A stretch of DNA of 64,000 nucleotides from Knoxdaviesia capensis (taxonomy: Eukaryota > Ascomycota > Sordariomycetes > Microascales > Gondwanamycetaceae). Within the stretch, counting starts at the first letter, position 1. Each line of letters begins with the position of its first letter. The DNA lies in the NCBI GenBank assembly GCA_001510575.1, contig LNGK01000006.1, positions 2,537,565 through 2,601,564 on the forward strand, in the 5' to 3' direction. Position numbers and translations under genes: made by a program. Positions 37,395-47,591 of the stretch are shown here, piece by piece. Below the pieces are notes generated by a model. That model saw nothing but the letters and a program-made list of their open reading frames with translations, was not told where the DNA came from and searched no databases.

Positions 37395-40300
37395 ATGGGC
37401 AAGAAAAGGACAGCAGAGGAGAGAAGGAGGCATGCTGAGGAGAATGGCTTCGATGATGACGACACGGATGTTGATGACAATCCCGTCCCACGGGATGTCT
37501 TGGATTACACCAAGGAAAAATACGATGTACAAATGGAGCTGTGGTTTGAGTGAGTTACCTTCTTAGCCTTCTGATCCGAGTAGAATTAGCTAACAATCTG
37601 TAAGATACAAGAAGACATATCCCGAGGCCACTCCGCACAAACTGAAAACTTTGAAACATTTCGCCGAGTTCATGGCCAAGTCCATCAAAGGGCTGCTCGA
37701 CCCAAACGGGATGCCAACTGTCCAAACCGTGCGGAATTACTTCCGATGCTTTGTCTCCGGCTGGAACATAGACAATCCCAAGTCCTTGATCTCGAGAGAT
37801 CATACCGATTCCATCACCAATGAAAGTTTCCTACCTCTCCAGCACCATATTCGATACTGACTGTGGGTAGTATATCAAAGGCCCACTGAAGAAGAAACTC
37901 GGCTTGTCAACGGCCACGCGGCCAAGGACCTACCTCACACTCGAAAACCACATGTACATGGAGAGGCAGCTCTGGCAGAATGACGGGCATGAATATGTCC
38001 ACGACGGCTCCCGGGTGCTCATCAGTGGCAAGCTAAAGTGTCACGTTTTCACATCAGCCAGAGTGGGCGAGATTAGCGAGGGGGAGTCACGGAGGGGAAC
38101 CGGCAAAGGGTTGCGTTACGAGGTAAGTACTCGAGTGGACTTCGGGAGCCTCAGCCAACGTGCCATAGGATACGGTGATGCTGGTCGCGTGGAAGAACGG
38201 CGAGCCAGAATTGCGGTGGAGTCTGAAGAGAGAGTTTGCGAAGGGAATGCACGATAAGGAACTACAAAGGTGAGCTTAGACATATCTTGACAAGTATACC
38301 TAGCTTGGACGCTACTCACCCCGCCGAACACAGGCCGACGCACATTTTATATGAGCTTTTGCCTGGCCAACCTCTCGTCATCAATCCGATGCTTTCCATG
38401 CTCGCTATATTCCTTACGGTGGGGGCATTCAAAAAGTACAGCATGGTTGAACAGGTTTTGGCAGTCAAACCACCGACTGATTAACAGTACTGGGAGCTTG
38501 AATGGGCCGATCACGTTCTAGATCTCCCTGTATTCCCAGAGATGTCGCCAGACGGACCGACGGAGAAGATACAGACAGCATCTGCGTTCTGCACACAGAT
38601 CAGAGATCTATCATTACGAGCGGGAATGGAAACACCCGTGACAATCCACGGCGGCCGCAGGGAAGCGCTGATCCAAGCCACCCGTATGACCTTCGCTCGT
38701 TTCTTCTATACTCTAGTTGGCTAATTAGAGTCTAGGCAACGGCTATTCAAAAGAGGAGTTGATGAAGTATGCCGGGCATACAAACCAGATGACCATGACC
38801 AGAGACTATCTGAGCTCTATCACGGTCGTAGATGGTCTGGCGAGTTTCCTCAAACTGCCTCCTCGGAATGATCAAGCCGAGGACTTCCGATCTATGACAG
38901 TGAAAAGAAATCCCGAGCTCTTTCTGTCATTGCCCGCAAAGACACAGGACGACTTAAGACAGAGGGAGGATTACGTCGCCATCACCAACGAACTGGAGGA
39001 TCTCACTCGCGAGATGAACGCTGCCGACTCACTGGTGGCTTCCCAAGAGCTGAGGTCAAGGCGGAACCAGCTTCTTAGGCAAAGGCGTGTGCTTGAGAAA
39101 GAGGAGCTCAACAAGGTCCGCAGCACCCTGGACCGGGTGCACCCATCAGAGCGCAAAGAGATGTACCATGTGGACCAGGAGCGTTCTCGATTCAACCGCC
39201 TTCGTCACATGATGCCAGAACGCGAGAGACTCTCAAACACGCTATTCTGCGTCGCTCCGCTACGAAGCCAAGAGGGCATATCGGCTGTCAAGGACCTTAT
39301 TTCTCTCTTGAAGAACAATTGCCGAGCCGCCTACCAACCGTTGCTTCGGCCGCTACGAAGCAACTGCTCAGTGCCGCATCGTGGTGCGGAAAGGTGTCCG
39401 GTGCCCCATTGTGGTGTGGAACTTGAACGGTAAGTGCTTCAGATCTTTAGGCCGTCTTGACACTGACACACCGTCCTCTAGGATGCACATTGATCGCAGG
39501 TGGAGGCATGTCTTCGAATGCTCTTTGGCCTACCACAAAGGAGAACACAAGCTTGTCGATTTCTGCTTCATATGCAACAATCCAGTGGCAGGCCAGAAGG
39601 CCTGGAAAATCCATTGCCAAGGCCACATCGCCAGACACGAACTACCATTACGCTGCGACTTCATCAAGTTTCGCCGAGCCATTTCCTGCGCCGGAAGATG
39701 CATGACATGCATGCATGACACACGGCTACCTGCCACCCGGCGTCTGTACGGATTTAAGAAGCAAGTCAGCTGGGAGAAGCACGTCAACGATTGCTTCCTA
39801 CTCCACGTTGACAATCTGGGAAAGACGGACATGATCTCGTGTCCCGACCCCGAATGCTCCATAGCATACGAGTCGGATCAGCAGCTCTGGTATCATCTCC
39901 AAGATGCTCATAGCTAACCTCCCCGACACGCCACGGCGAAACCCAAAAAAAGGAAGGACATTTTCGTGAATGGAGGACATGGTCCCGTCGAAAGAAAACG
40001 GCGCCGGATTCACGTTGGGAAGGGAGTTGGCGAATACGAACCAGTACCAGCGGGAATCGTTGAACCGGAGTCTGGATCCATTTTGCCCACATCGACTCCT
40101 CCCAGCCCTTGCAGCAGCGGTACGGAAACCATCGGCTCCTCTGGCGTTAATACGCCCCTTTCCACGGTCTTTGACGTCGACTGTCTTCAAGAAACATGTC
40201 CGTCGGTTTCGCCGATTTCATCCCCGTCTTCCAGCATCTCTTGGGGGGAGAACTTTGGCATTCACGAGTATACCATATCTCCCTCCTGCTCTTTATCGTC

Positions 40301-41057
40301 GTTGCCTAACAGCCCTGACACGCGGGGCCCGACTGAGCGGAGAAAACCTCAGACTGAGGACGCAACGATGTCTCTCACCTGTCATGACATGTCCCAGACA
40401 TGTCTCAAGGAGGGACGGAACGAGAGTACGTCTGATATCTGGCAGCACTCCTCTAATATGCTGGCTGATGCGAGAGATATCGCAGTCAATGACAGTCCAG
40501 GCGCACTCCAAGGAGAATGGACAAATGAAAGCATGCAGGCTGCTCCACCATGGCCTGGGGTCCCTATGGACTTAATCGATCCAGGGCTGTGGATTGACAA
40601 GTCCTCTGCCGACCACATGGAAGGCGTGGCCACAGAGTCGCTTTCGGTCGGCAAAGGAGGTAGCAACGATGAGGAGGCCCCCAAGCCCACTGCGATCGAT
40701 GAGGAGGGGAACATATGGGAGGTCGAGGTGCTGCTTGCTAAGTGGAAACAAGGGAGAAGAGTTCTGTACCTTGTGAAGTGGAAAGGTTTTGCTGATGACG
40801 CTAACACGTGGGAGAAACGGAATGACATTTGCGCCAAGCTGGTCAACAAGTTCGACACAGACTAGCTGGAGTACGGGGGGAACCATTTGGGCGTGGAACT
40901 CCTGGACAAACGGATACATCGCGGAACGGCTGAGTATCTTGTGAGGTGGAAGGGACGTCCTTGCACCGACGACTCCTGGGAGAAGGAATCAACCATAAGT
41001 CGTGAGCGGATTAGAGGGTTTGAGAGGCGCGGGGAAGGGGACGCTATGGAGCTATGA
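37395..41057 (+). pseudogene. DUF3435 tyrosine recombinase fused to zinc-finger-like and tandem chromodomains (degraded)
   Basis: Exons inferred: 37395-37549, 37605-37825, 37871-38122, 38169-38269, 38334-38683, 38736-39429, 39482-41057. Tyrosine-recombinase residues are visible in order: Arg at 38060 (SARVGEI), His and Arg of HGGR at 38647-38658, His of AGHTNQ at 38777 and Tyr at 38807 (RDYL). The following helical block (NPELFLSLPAKTQDD, SERKEMYHVDQERSRFNRL, MPERERLSNTLFCVAPLRS) is typical of the DUF3435 family with C-terminal zinc fingers. Cys/His clusters include C-x4-C-x12-H-x4-H (39841-39912). Frame 39482-41057 continues through TAA 39915-39917 and TAG 40863-40865 into two chromodomain-like modules (WEVEVLLAKWK...LVKWKGF and NHLGVELLDKR...LVRWKGR). 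Another in-frame TAA is at 38482-38484, and the joint 37825/37871 is one base out of phase. DUF3435 proteins are the captains of Starship transposons; not all members are. Confidence 0.85.
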
Positions 41058-41491
41058 CGCGCGCAGAGAAATGGCCGCGAAATGGCCGCGAGAGAAACAA
41101 CAACCATCTAATTACCCTCCTTACATGTACTTGCAGAGAAATATCTCCTCATGAACCTTGACGCTGAAATTTTGACCTATCCTATCGGTCTCTGATCACC
41201 TAATCCCCGCGGAAGCATGACGGGGTCGCCAGTGTCCCAATAGAGGACCAGGCCTTGCTCAGGATTTCCTCGATCAAGAGCTCACATGGTCTCTAAATGT
41301 ACAGTAAAATGGGTGGCCAAGGTCTGTTTACCGCTTCATGTAGTTTCAGAGGCACCGGTTAACTCTGCTGAGGCCTCCGACTGAAATCGTAGAGATGTGT
41401 TCCCCCAAAAAAGGGTCCAAGGAGGCATGCCCAAAAACAGGGTCAATCCGTCACTTGATGCTGAATGAGGCCAAGTTCTGGGTGTGCTCTA
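41058..41491. other. Spacer between recombinase relic and MITE
   Basis: No gene. An 11-bp unit GAAATGGCCGC is tandemly duplicated at 41068-41089, just behind the recombinase frame. Confidence 0.6.
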
Positions 41492-41689
41492 ACTAACGTA
41501 TTTCACTACCTAAAGGGACATCGCGTAGCGGGACACTCTAACAAAATTTGGTGAGGCTACACGCAGAAGTCCGATAGAAAATTGTTAAGCGACACTAACA
41601 GTTTTCTATCAGAGTTTGCGTGTAGCCTCAAAATCTTTTGTTAGAGTGTCCGCTAGGTGATGTCCATTTAGGTGGTGAAATACGTTAGT
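41492..41689. mobile_element. 198-bp foldback MITE
   Basis: The ends ACTAACGTATTTCAC (41492-41506) and its exact reverse complement (41675-41689) open an inverted repeat that runs through the entire element. The arms (about 94 nt each, roughly 85% identical by eye) meet at a central loop of about 8 nt (AGCGACAC), so the whole unit can fold into one hairpin. It is non-coding. Family and target duplication could not be decided. Confidence 0.88.
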
Positions 41690-41768
41690 GGCTCAGAACT
41701 GGGTCCCAGCGGGATCCGTAGGCGAAAACACAGAAAGTGAATCACCCAAGCAAGTTCAGGCTAACAGG

Positions 41769-41981
41769 TATTAGGAAGGAGCAATCGATGCCCTAACCCT
41801 AAGATGAGTCATCTGTAGGATAACTCATCAGCCCACTAATTTTACTAGTAATTACTAGAGCTATATATATTAGAATTCCTCTCCGGAAATAGAGGGAGAA
41901 ATAACTTAGACTAATTATTAAGAGAAATAGTAGTAATTCTATTTTTATCGATTCTTCCTACTTTATAACTTCGTAACTATA
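41769..41981 (+). repeat. 5' LTR of the Copia element
   Basis: 213 bp, aligned without gaps to the 3' LTR. Bases 1-66 are the clean version; from base 69 on this copy carries the T/A states. Contains CCCTAACCCTAA at 41791-41802. Confidence 0.95.
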
Positions 41982-41993
41982 AGTTATAAGCCT
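41982..41993 (+). other. Primer-binding site, half-tRNA iMet type
   Basis: AGTTATAAGCC directly follows the 5' LTR. Allowing two G-to-A RIP changes it complements the anticodon loop segment GGGCUCAUAACC of initiator tRNA-Met, the half-tRNA primer known for Ty5/copia-type elements. The same string recurs at 55668 in a second Copia relic. Confidence 0.65.
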
Positions 41994-44900
41994 ACCGCTC
42001 TATACTATGTGATTATACTTCTTCGTAATTTATTTAAATATCTAATACTCCCTTATACGTACGTCCTACTATAGTATCCGTTATTAAAGCTACCGTATCC
42101 TCGGACCCTACGCTACTAATTAAACTAACTATTAAAAGCTTAGATAATTCTAACTACCCTACCCCCCTTTCTATTAAACTACCGCCTACTACCCCTAATA
42201 TAGTTATCTAAGACGATAATATTAAGATAGCGACCCCTACTAATTCTAGCGATAGCCGTATTACTAGAATATAGAACCTAACTATATCTAGCGTAAAGCA
42301 CTAGAGATTCGAGGTACGTAACGATATACGCCTAGCTTCGTATAAGTAAGAAACATCCTAGTCTATATCTCTAGGTCTATCCCTTCGTTAGCTCGATATT
42401 ACTACTATCGACGAGCTAAATCTACTTCCCCCTAGTATCTAAGCGTACGTTTAAGATAAAATAAGGGATACGTATACCGACCTACCCTAGAAGGTCGTTC
42501 TATCTTTAGATTCCCTATATAACGCGTATCTCACCCTACGTAATACACTTTTCGGCGATACTATAGCCGTATATACGAGATATATATTATAAGTTCGAAC
42601 TCTACGCCTTTAGAAAGGCGAAACGCTAGTAGAGTTTATTATACGTTTTAAAGCCCTTTCGTTAGAAATTTCTATAGTAGGAATAACCCTTCCCGAGGAA
42701 ATAATATTATCCGTAATAAGTAACTCTATTATAAGATATTACCCCTAGCTTCTCCCCTAGATAAACTAAGTTTTCCTAATTAATAGAGTTAAAGCTATTA
42801 CTACTTTCTTTCGTTATAAGTCGGTAGCGTTTTAATACCGGAACCTACCGGTTCCGAATACTCTTAAACGAACTTTCCCGAATAATACTATTCCTAATAA
42901 AATAAATATAACGACTATAAGTAATTCGACGCCGAATACTATAAAGAGAGTACCTCGTTTATACTATAATTATAGTAAACCTAGCTACCTCGCTACCGAA
43001 TATTATACCCCTCGTAAGTAAAATAATAGTAATTCTACTCCGAATAAGTTAAAAATTTCTATAGTTACTAACGCCGATAATAAAGATAACGAAGCTAAGG
43101 CTACCCTCAATAAGAGTACGTAAACACCTAAGTTCCCTATAGCCTATTTAAATACTAACATTTCTAGCTATATAAATAATATATAATAGCTCGCGGACTT
43201 AGGTACCTCTATCTATTTAGTTATATTAGAGTTATATTTTATTCCTAGTACTATAGTTACCGAAGTTAAGATACTAAAATATACTAGTAGAATAATTAAA
43301 TTAAGGATAAGAGGCGACGTCTAACTAGTTACTAGCTTATTATCTTCGATCCGACTATATAATATTTAGTTCCTAGAGGATTTTCCTTATAATATTCTCG
43401 GTATAAAAAGACTTCGAAGACTCGTAATAATCTAAGGATTTAAAGGTAAAAATAGACTATATAGTAATCGTTTATAATAGAATAATTAATACGTCTCCGT
43501 TCTTAATAATAACTTCTTCTTAATTAACGCCCACACTCCTTATATATCATTTTCATCGTATATTTCTATTTCGGAATTACCTTCTATCCTTCGTCTTTCT
43601 ATAAATCGTTTTATCCTATCGAATTCTAATTCTATTATTAATCGAGAAACCCCTATATTAACTAAAGTTTCCTTACCTATTAACTTAACTAGTTTTAATA
43701 CTATATATAACCGATTACTTTACTACTCTACTCGTTTACTTCGCTTAATACTATCTTATTTTCCTACTAATATTCCTTTACTAAAGATTCCTAATATATT
43801 TTTCTACTAATCTTATAATCTTTCTAAAGCTATCGAAAGGAAACCTATCGGCTACTAACCTATCCCTCCTAGACTAATATATACCCTATATATAGATATC
43901 GGTAATATAATCTATAAATCTAATTCTAACCGATAATACTTCTAGCTCTTAATAGATAAATACTTTAAGATAAAATAGGGAGCCCCTATTCGCCTATTAA
44001 AGAAAACCGTAGGTTAAGATATTATTAACTAAATTATCCTCCTTATTAACTAAACCGGAATAACTCCTAAAAAACTAATATTAGATAATAGAACTAATAT
44101 TAAGATTAGCCGATTAAGAAAATTTTACTCCGCTAGAGGAATTAAGCTTATAATAAGCCTACCTAATAGACTAGCTTTTAACGGATTAATTAAACGATCT
44201 ATTAAGGAAGTTATATACCGCGTACGCCTTATTATAGCTAAGTCTAATTTACTTTCTAGCCTAATATAGGATCTTATCTTTAATCCTATTCTAGATATTA
44301 TAAACTATATTTCCCCTTCTACTACTATAATACTACTAGCTATACTATAGCATCGGTATTTTATACCTTAATCCCTACCTCCCTTAATTAAGCATTTTCG
44401 GACTATCGGTACCTACTACGTCGTTACCCTTACCGACGCCGAGCGTCGATCACTTCACCGTTTAAAACTCGATACACTAGCACTACTAGGTATCCTACTA
44501 GGATATATTAGATATTATCTATACTCTATATAGATCCCTTTACTTAATAAAATCGTAAAATTAAATAGTATTAAGATCCGCGAATATCTACTAATAATAC
44601 TATTACGACTACTCTTAATAAACACTCTAATATCCCTCGATAAATCCGAAGAGATAGTTATACTTAACTATATATAAGACCCTATCTCTATTAAATAAGC
44701 TCTATAATACGATAAAAAGGGCTAGATAGATACTATATTTACTAAATTCGATAACTTTTTCGTACGAGACGTTTTTAAATTTATACTACTACCCCCTAAT
44801 ATTAAACCCCTCCCCTCGAAATAGATATATAAAACGAAGCGAAACTAATTCTAAATATAAGTAAAGTAGAAGGCTAGACTTATAGCTAGAGGTAATAAGT

Positions 44901-46331
44901 AAATCTATAGAATAGATTATTTCGATATAGTAGCATACACGAGTAGAACCGATAGCTAGCGTTTAGTTATTACACTCTCCTTACACCTAGGCTAGGAGTC
45001 TCGCTAACTAGACGTTATTACGGCGTACCTTTACGGCCTAATTAACGAAGATATCTATCTTTATATTCCCTCTATATTACGCGCCTACCTTAAGGATAGA
45101 AATATCTACGTTCCTAATAGATATATTATTAAGCTTAATCGCGTACTTTACGGTCTTAAGTAAGGTACTAGATAATAATAGTAGAAGTCACATAATATAC
45201 TATCTAATCTTAGTTTTCGATAATTAGTATCGGACCTAGTAGTATACTACTATCCTTAAATAAAGATAGTTATCTATATATATATCGACGATTTCCTTTA
45301 TATAGCACCTAATCGATCGGTACTTAATAAATTTAAATTAGATATCCTATCCTATCTAGAAGTTAACCTTTAAGGACCCCCCTATTAGCTCCTAGGTATC
45401 TAACTAGATATTTACGGGGAGTACCTTAAACTTTCTTAGGAATCCTATCTCGAGGATATCCTAGATAAAGTTAATCTATCCGACTATAGGCCCTATAGCT
45501 TACTATTAGAACTACGTTCGGCGATCTAGGATATTCTAGAATATCTAAAGCCCTTACTAGATAAGTATAAGGTACCCTTATATAGGTACCTCGTTAGTAG
45601 ACTTAACTACCTCGGTACTATAACCCGCCCGGATATAGCCTTTACTATTTCTAACCTTTTATTATATCTTTCCTCTCCTACCCTATATAACTAATATCGT
45701 CTTAAGCATTTACTTCGCTACCTCTCCGACTATAAATCTAAGGGTCTATACTATAATATACCCCCTAAGCGCTTTACCTCTATCGCTATATCGTCCGAAT
45801 AAATACTAATTTATATATATTACGATTCCACGTAGGCTAACTACCTAAAAATAAGCCGGTCTTCGACTAGATACGTTTTCTTTTTTAATAGTAGGCTAGT
45901 AGCTTAGGCCTTACGTAGATAGAAGGTTATCGTAAAATCGTCTGCCGAAGTAGAATATATCGTAGCCTTAGATATAGCTATATATACTACCTAGATACGA
46001 TAATTCCTATTTAAGATCGACTTTAATACTAAAATTATCCTACTATACGATAATAAGAGTACGATCGTACTTATATCTTCCGATAAGGTATAACGCCGTT
46101 CCCGATATATACGTATTTACTTTTATTTTCTCTAATAGGTAGTAGCCGAGGGCTTTATTACGCCTATCTATATCCCTACTACTAAGTAACTTATAGATAT
46201 ATTTACGAAGCCTATTACCCTAGCTATCTTCTCGCGGTTAATAAAAACTTTAATATTACTAAATACTAGACCCCCCTACGAATCTATCGATCTTATATCT
46301 AACTAAATTATAAGTATCGATTAACGGGGAG

Positions 46332-46544
46332 TATTAAGAAGGAGTAATCGATACCCTAACCCTAAGATAAGTTATCTATAGGATAACTTATTAGCCTACC
46401 AATTTTGCTAGCAATTACTAGAGCTATATATATTAGAATTCCTCTCCGGAAATAGAGGGAGAAATAACTTAGACTAATCATCAAGAGAAACAGCAGCAAT
46501 TCTGTTTTCATCGATTCTTCCTACTTTGTGACTTCGTGACTACA
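46332..46544 (+). repeat. 3' LTR of the Copia element
   Basis: 213 bp. Mutated at LTR bases 1-66 and clean from base 69 to the end (TACA terminus), the mirror image of the 5' LTR. Followed directly by the ACAGG target duplication. Confidence 0.95.
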
Positions 46545-46851
46545 ACAGGCGACAAACTACGTCCCGAATCGTCTCGACCAAAATGTGCGGAGACATATCG
46601 TGAAAAAAGATGGCTACTTCAAAGTCATTCTCACCCAGAACTGAGTAGTTCAAAATTCCCTCGGCTTCTCTATTTTGCTCTACAATGATTGAACTTTCGG
46701 ACTGTGTCGATCTGAAACCAGTGACGAACCGTCCGCCATTTCACTCGCGCCAAAGTCAGAACTCGGGGATGGCCCAATTCGAGCCCACTTTCGGGCCCAA
46801 TATCGCGGGTCCAATTCTGGTAGAAACCATAATGTTTTATGCCAACCGTAG

Positions 46852-47481
46852 CTGACTCGTCTAGATGACAAGCTAGGAATTATAATAAAGCCCTCCGGAG
46901 TCCGCCTGAGCCCTCGCTCGAACGATCCGTACATCTGGCGGGTCCTCCCAGGTAAAGAGGAGCTCTTTTCCAAGATATTTGCCAAGAATTTGAGCGACCA
47001 TTCTATCGGCACTTACCGGCTGCTATGCAGAGAGGTCGGAGAGAGCTTTGAAGCAGTACCGCCATATACGCAGCGCTCAACAGTAGACTCCGTTATACAT
47101 GTAAGTTATGTCGGGGCTACCTGGTCTAGTTTTAGAGGCATCCCTAACGTTAGCAGCTCTCTGCCCCGGAACCTAGTTTCAGCTCCATGATCGATACACT
47201 GAGGAAGGAAAACGCAAGGCTTTCTCATGATGTTTATGAGCTGAGAAGCAGAGCGGCAGCAGAATCAAGACAGAGACAGTTCGTGGAGGAAGAAAACCGT
47301 CAAATTACATAATATCCGTCAACAGCTCGAGGGCCAACTTGGGGAATATGCAAATACGGTTGATTACTTCAAAGACATTGCCGCGAGATGCTTCTTTAGA
47401 CTGGACAAAATATTGCCGGAATTAGAGGACTTGAGGAAGCAAATATCTCCACATAAGGCCTTGAGCCGCACCGTCACGTAA
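46852..47481 (+). pseudogene. Coiled-coil protein relic, unknown function
   Basis: An open frame enters at about 46852 (after a TAG that may be a splice acceptor) and runs to 47100; a 53-nt GT-AG intron (47101-47153, donor GTAAGT, CTAAC branch) leads to 47154-47309, and the protein continues in the +1 frame to TAA at 47479-47481. Visible parts: WRVLPGKEELFSKIFAK, SDHSIGTYRLLCREVGESF, APEPSFSSMIDTLRKENARL, then a heptad-rich coiled coil, interrupted by a frameshift around 47302-47312 (stop TAA 47310-47312), then QLEGQLGEYANTVDYFKDI and LDKILPELEDLRKQ. The continuation of a sensible coiled coil across the shift argues for a real gene that was broken. Upstream 46550-46851 has further fragments without a readable start. 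Confidence 0.6.
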
Positions 47482-47591
47482 ATATCGTACGGTCGGACGA
47501 ACGAGATCCTGCTTATAGTGTTGGACAGATGGTTTAAGACGACGTCAGGGACGCCAGACCGAGTTTTATCTGTGTGTGGAAGTCGATGAAG

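Larger units (their letters stand above)
41769..46544 (+). mobile_element. Complete RIP-mutated Copia (Ty1/copia) LTR retrotransposon
   Basis: 4,776 bp with 213-bp LTRs and the target duplication ACAGG at 41764-41768 and 46545-46549. Domain order is Copia: a degraded zinc knuckle (about 42957-43005, Cys codons turned to Tyr), a protease-like DxGxS-type site (about 43195), integrase, then reverse transcriptase (LDVITAYLYG-like at about 45012, the YIDD box at 45281-45292, VLYGLK-like at about 45146) and RNase H (SSTRYVF-like at about 45870). A purine-rich tract precedes the 3' LTR. No frame stays open; almost every CpA/TpG has become TpA, leaving many stops. The element sits in otherwise lightly mutated DNA. 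Confidence 0.93.
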
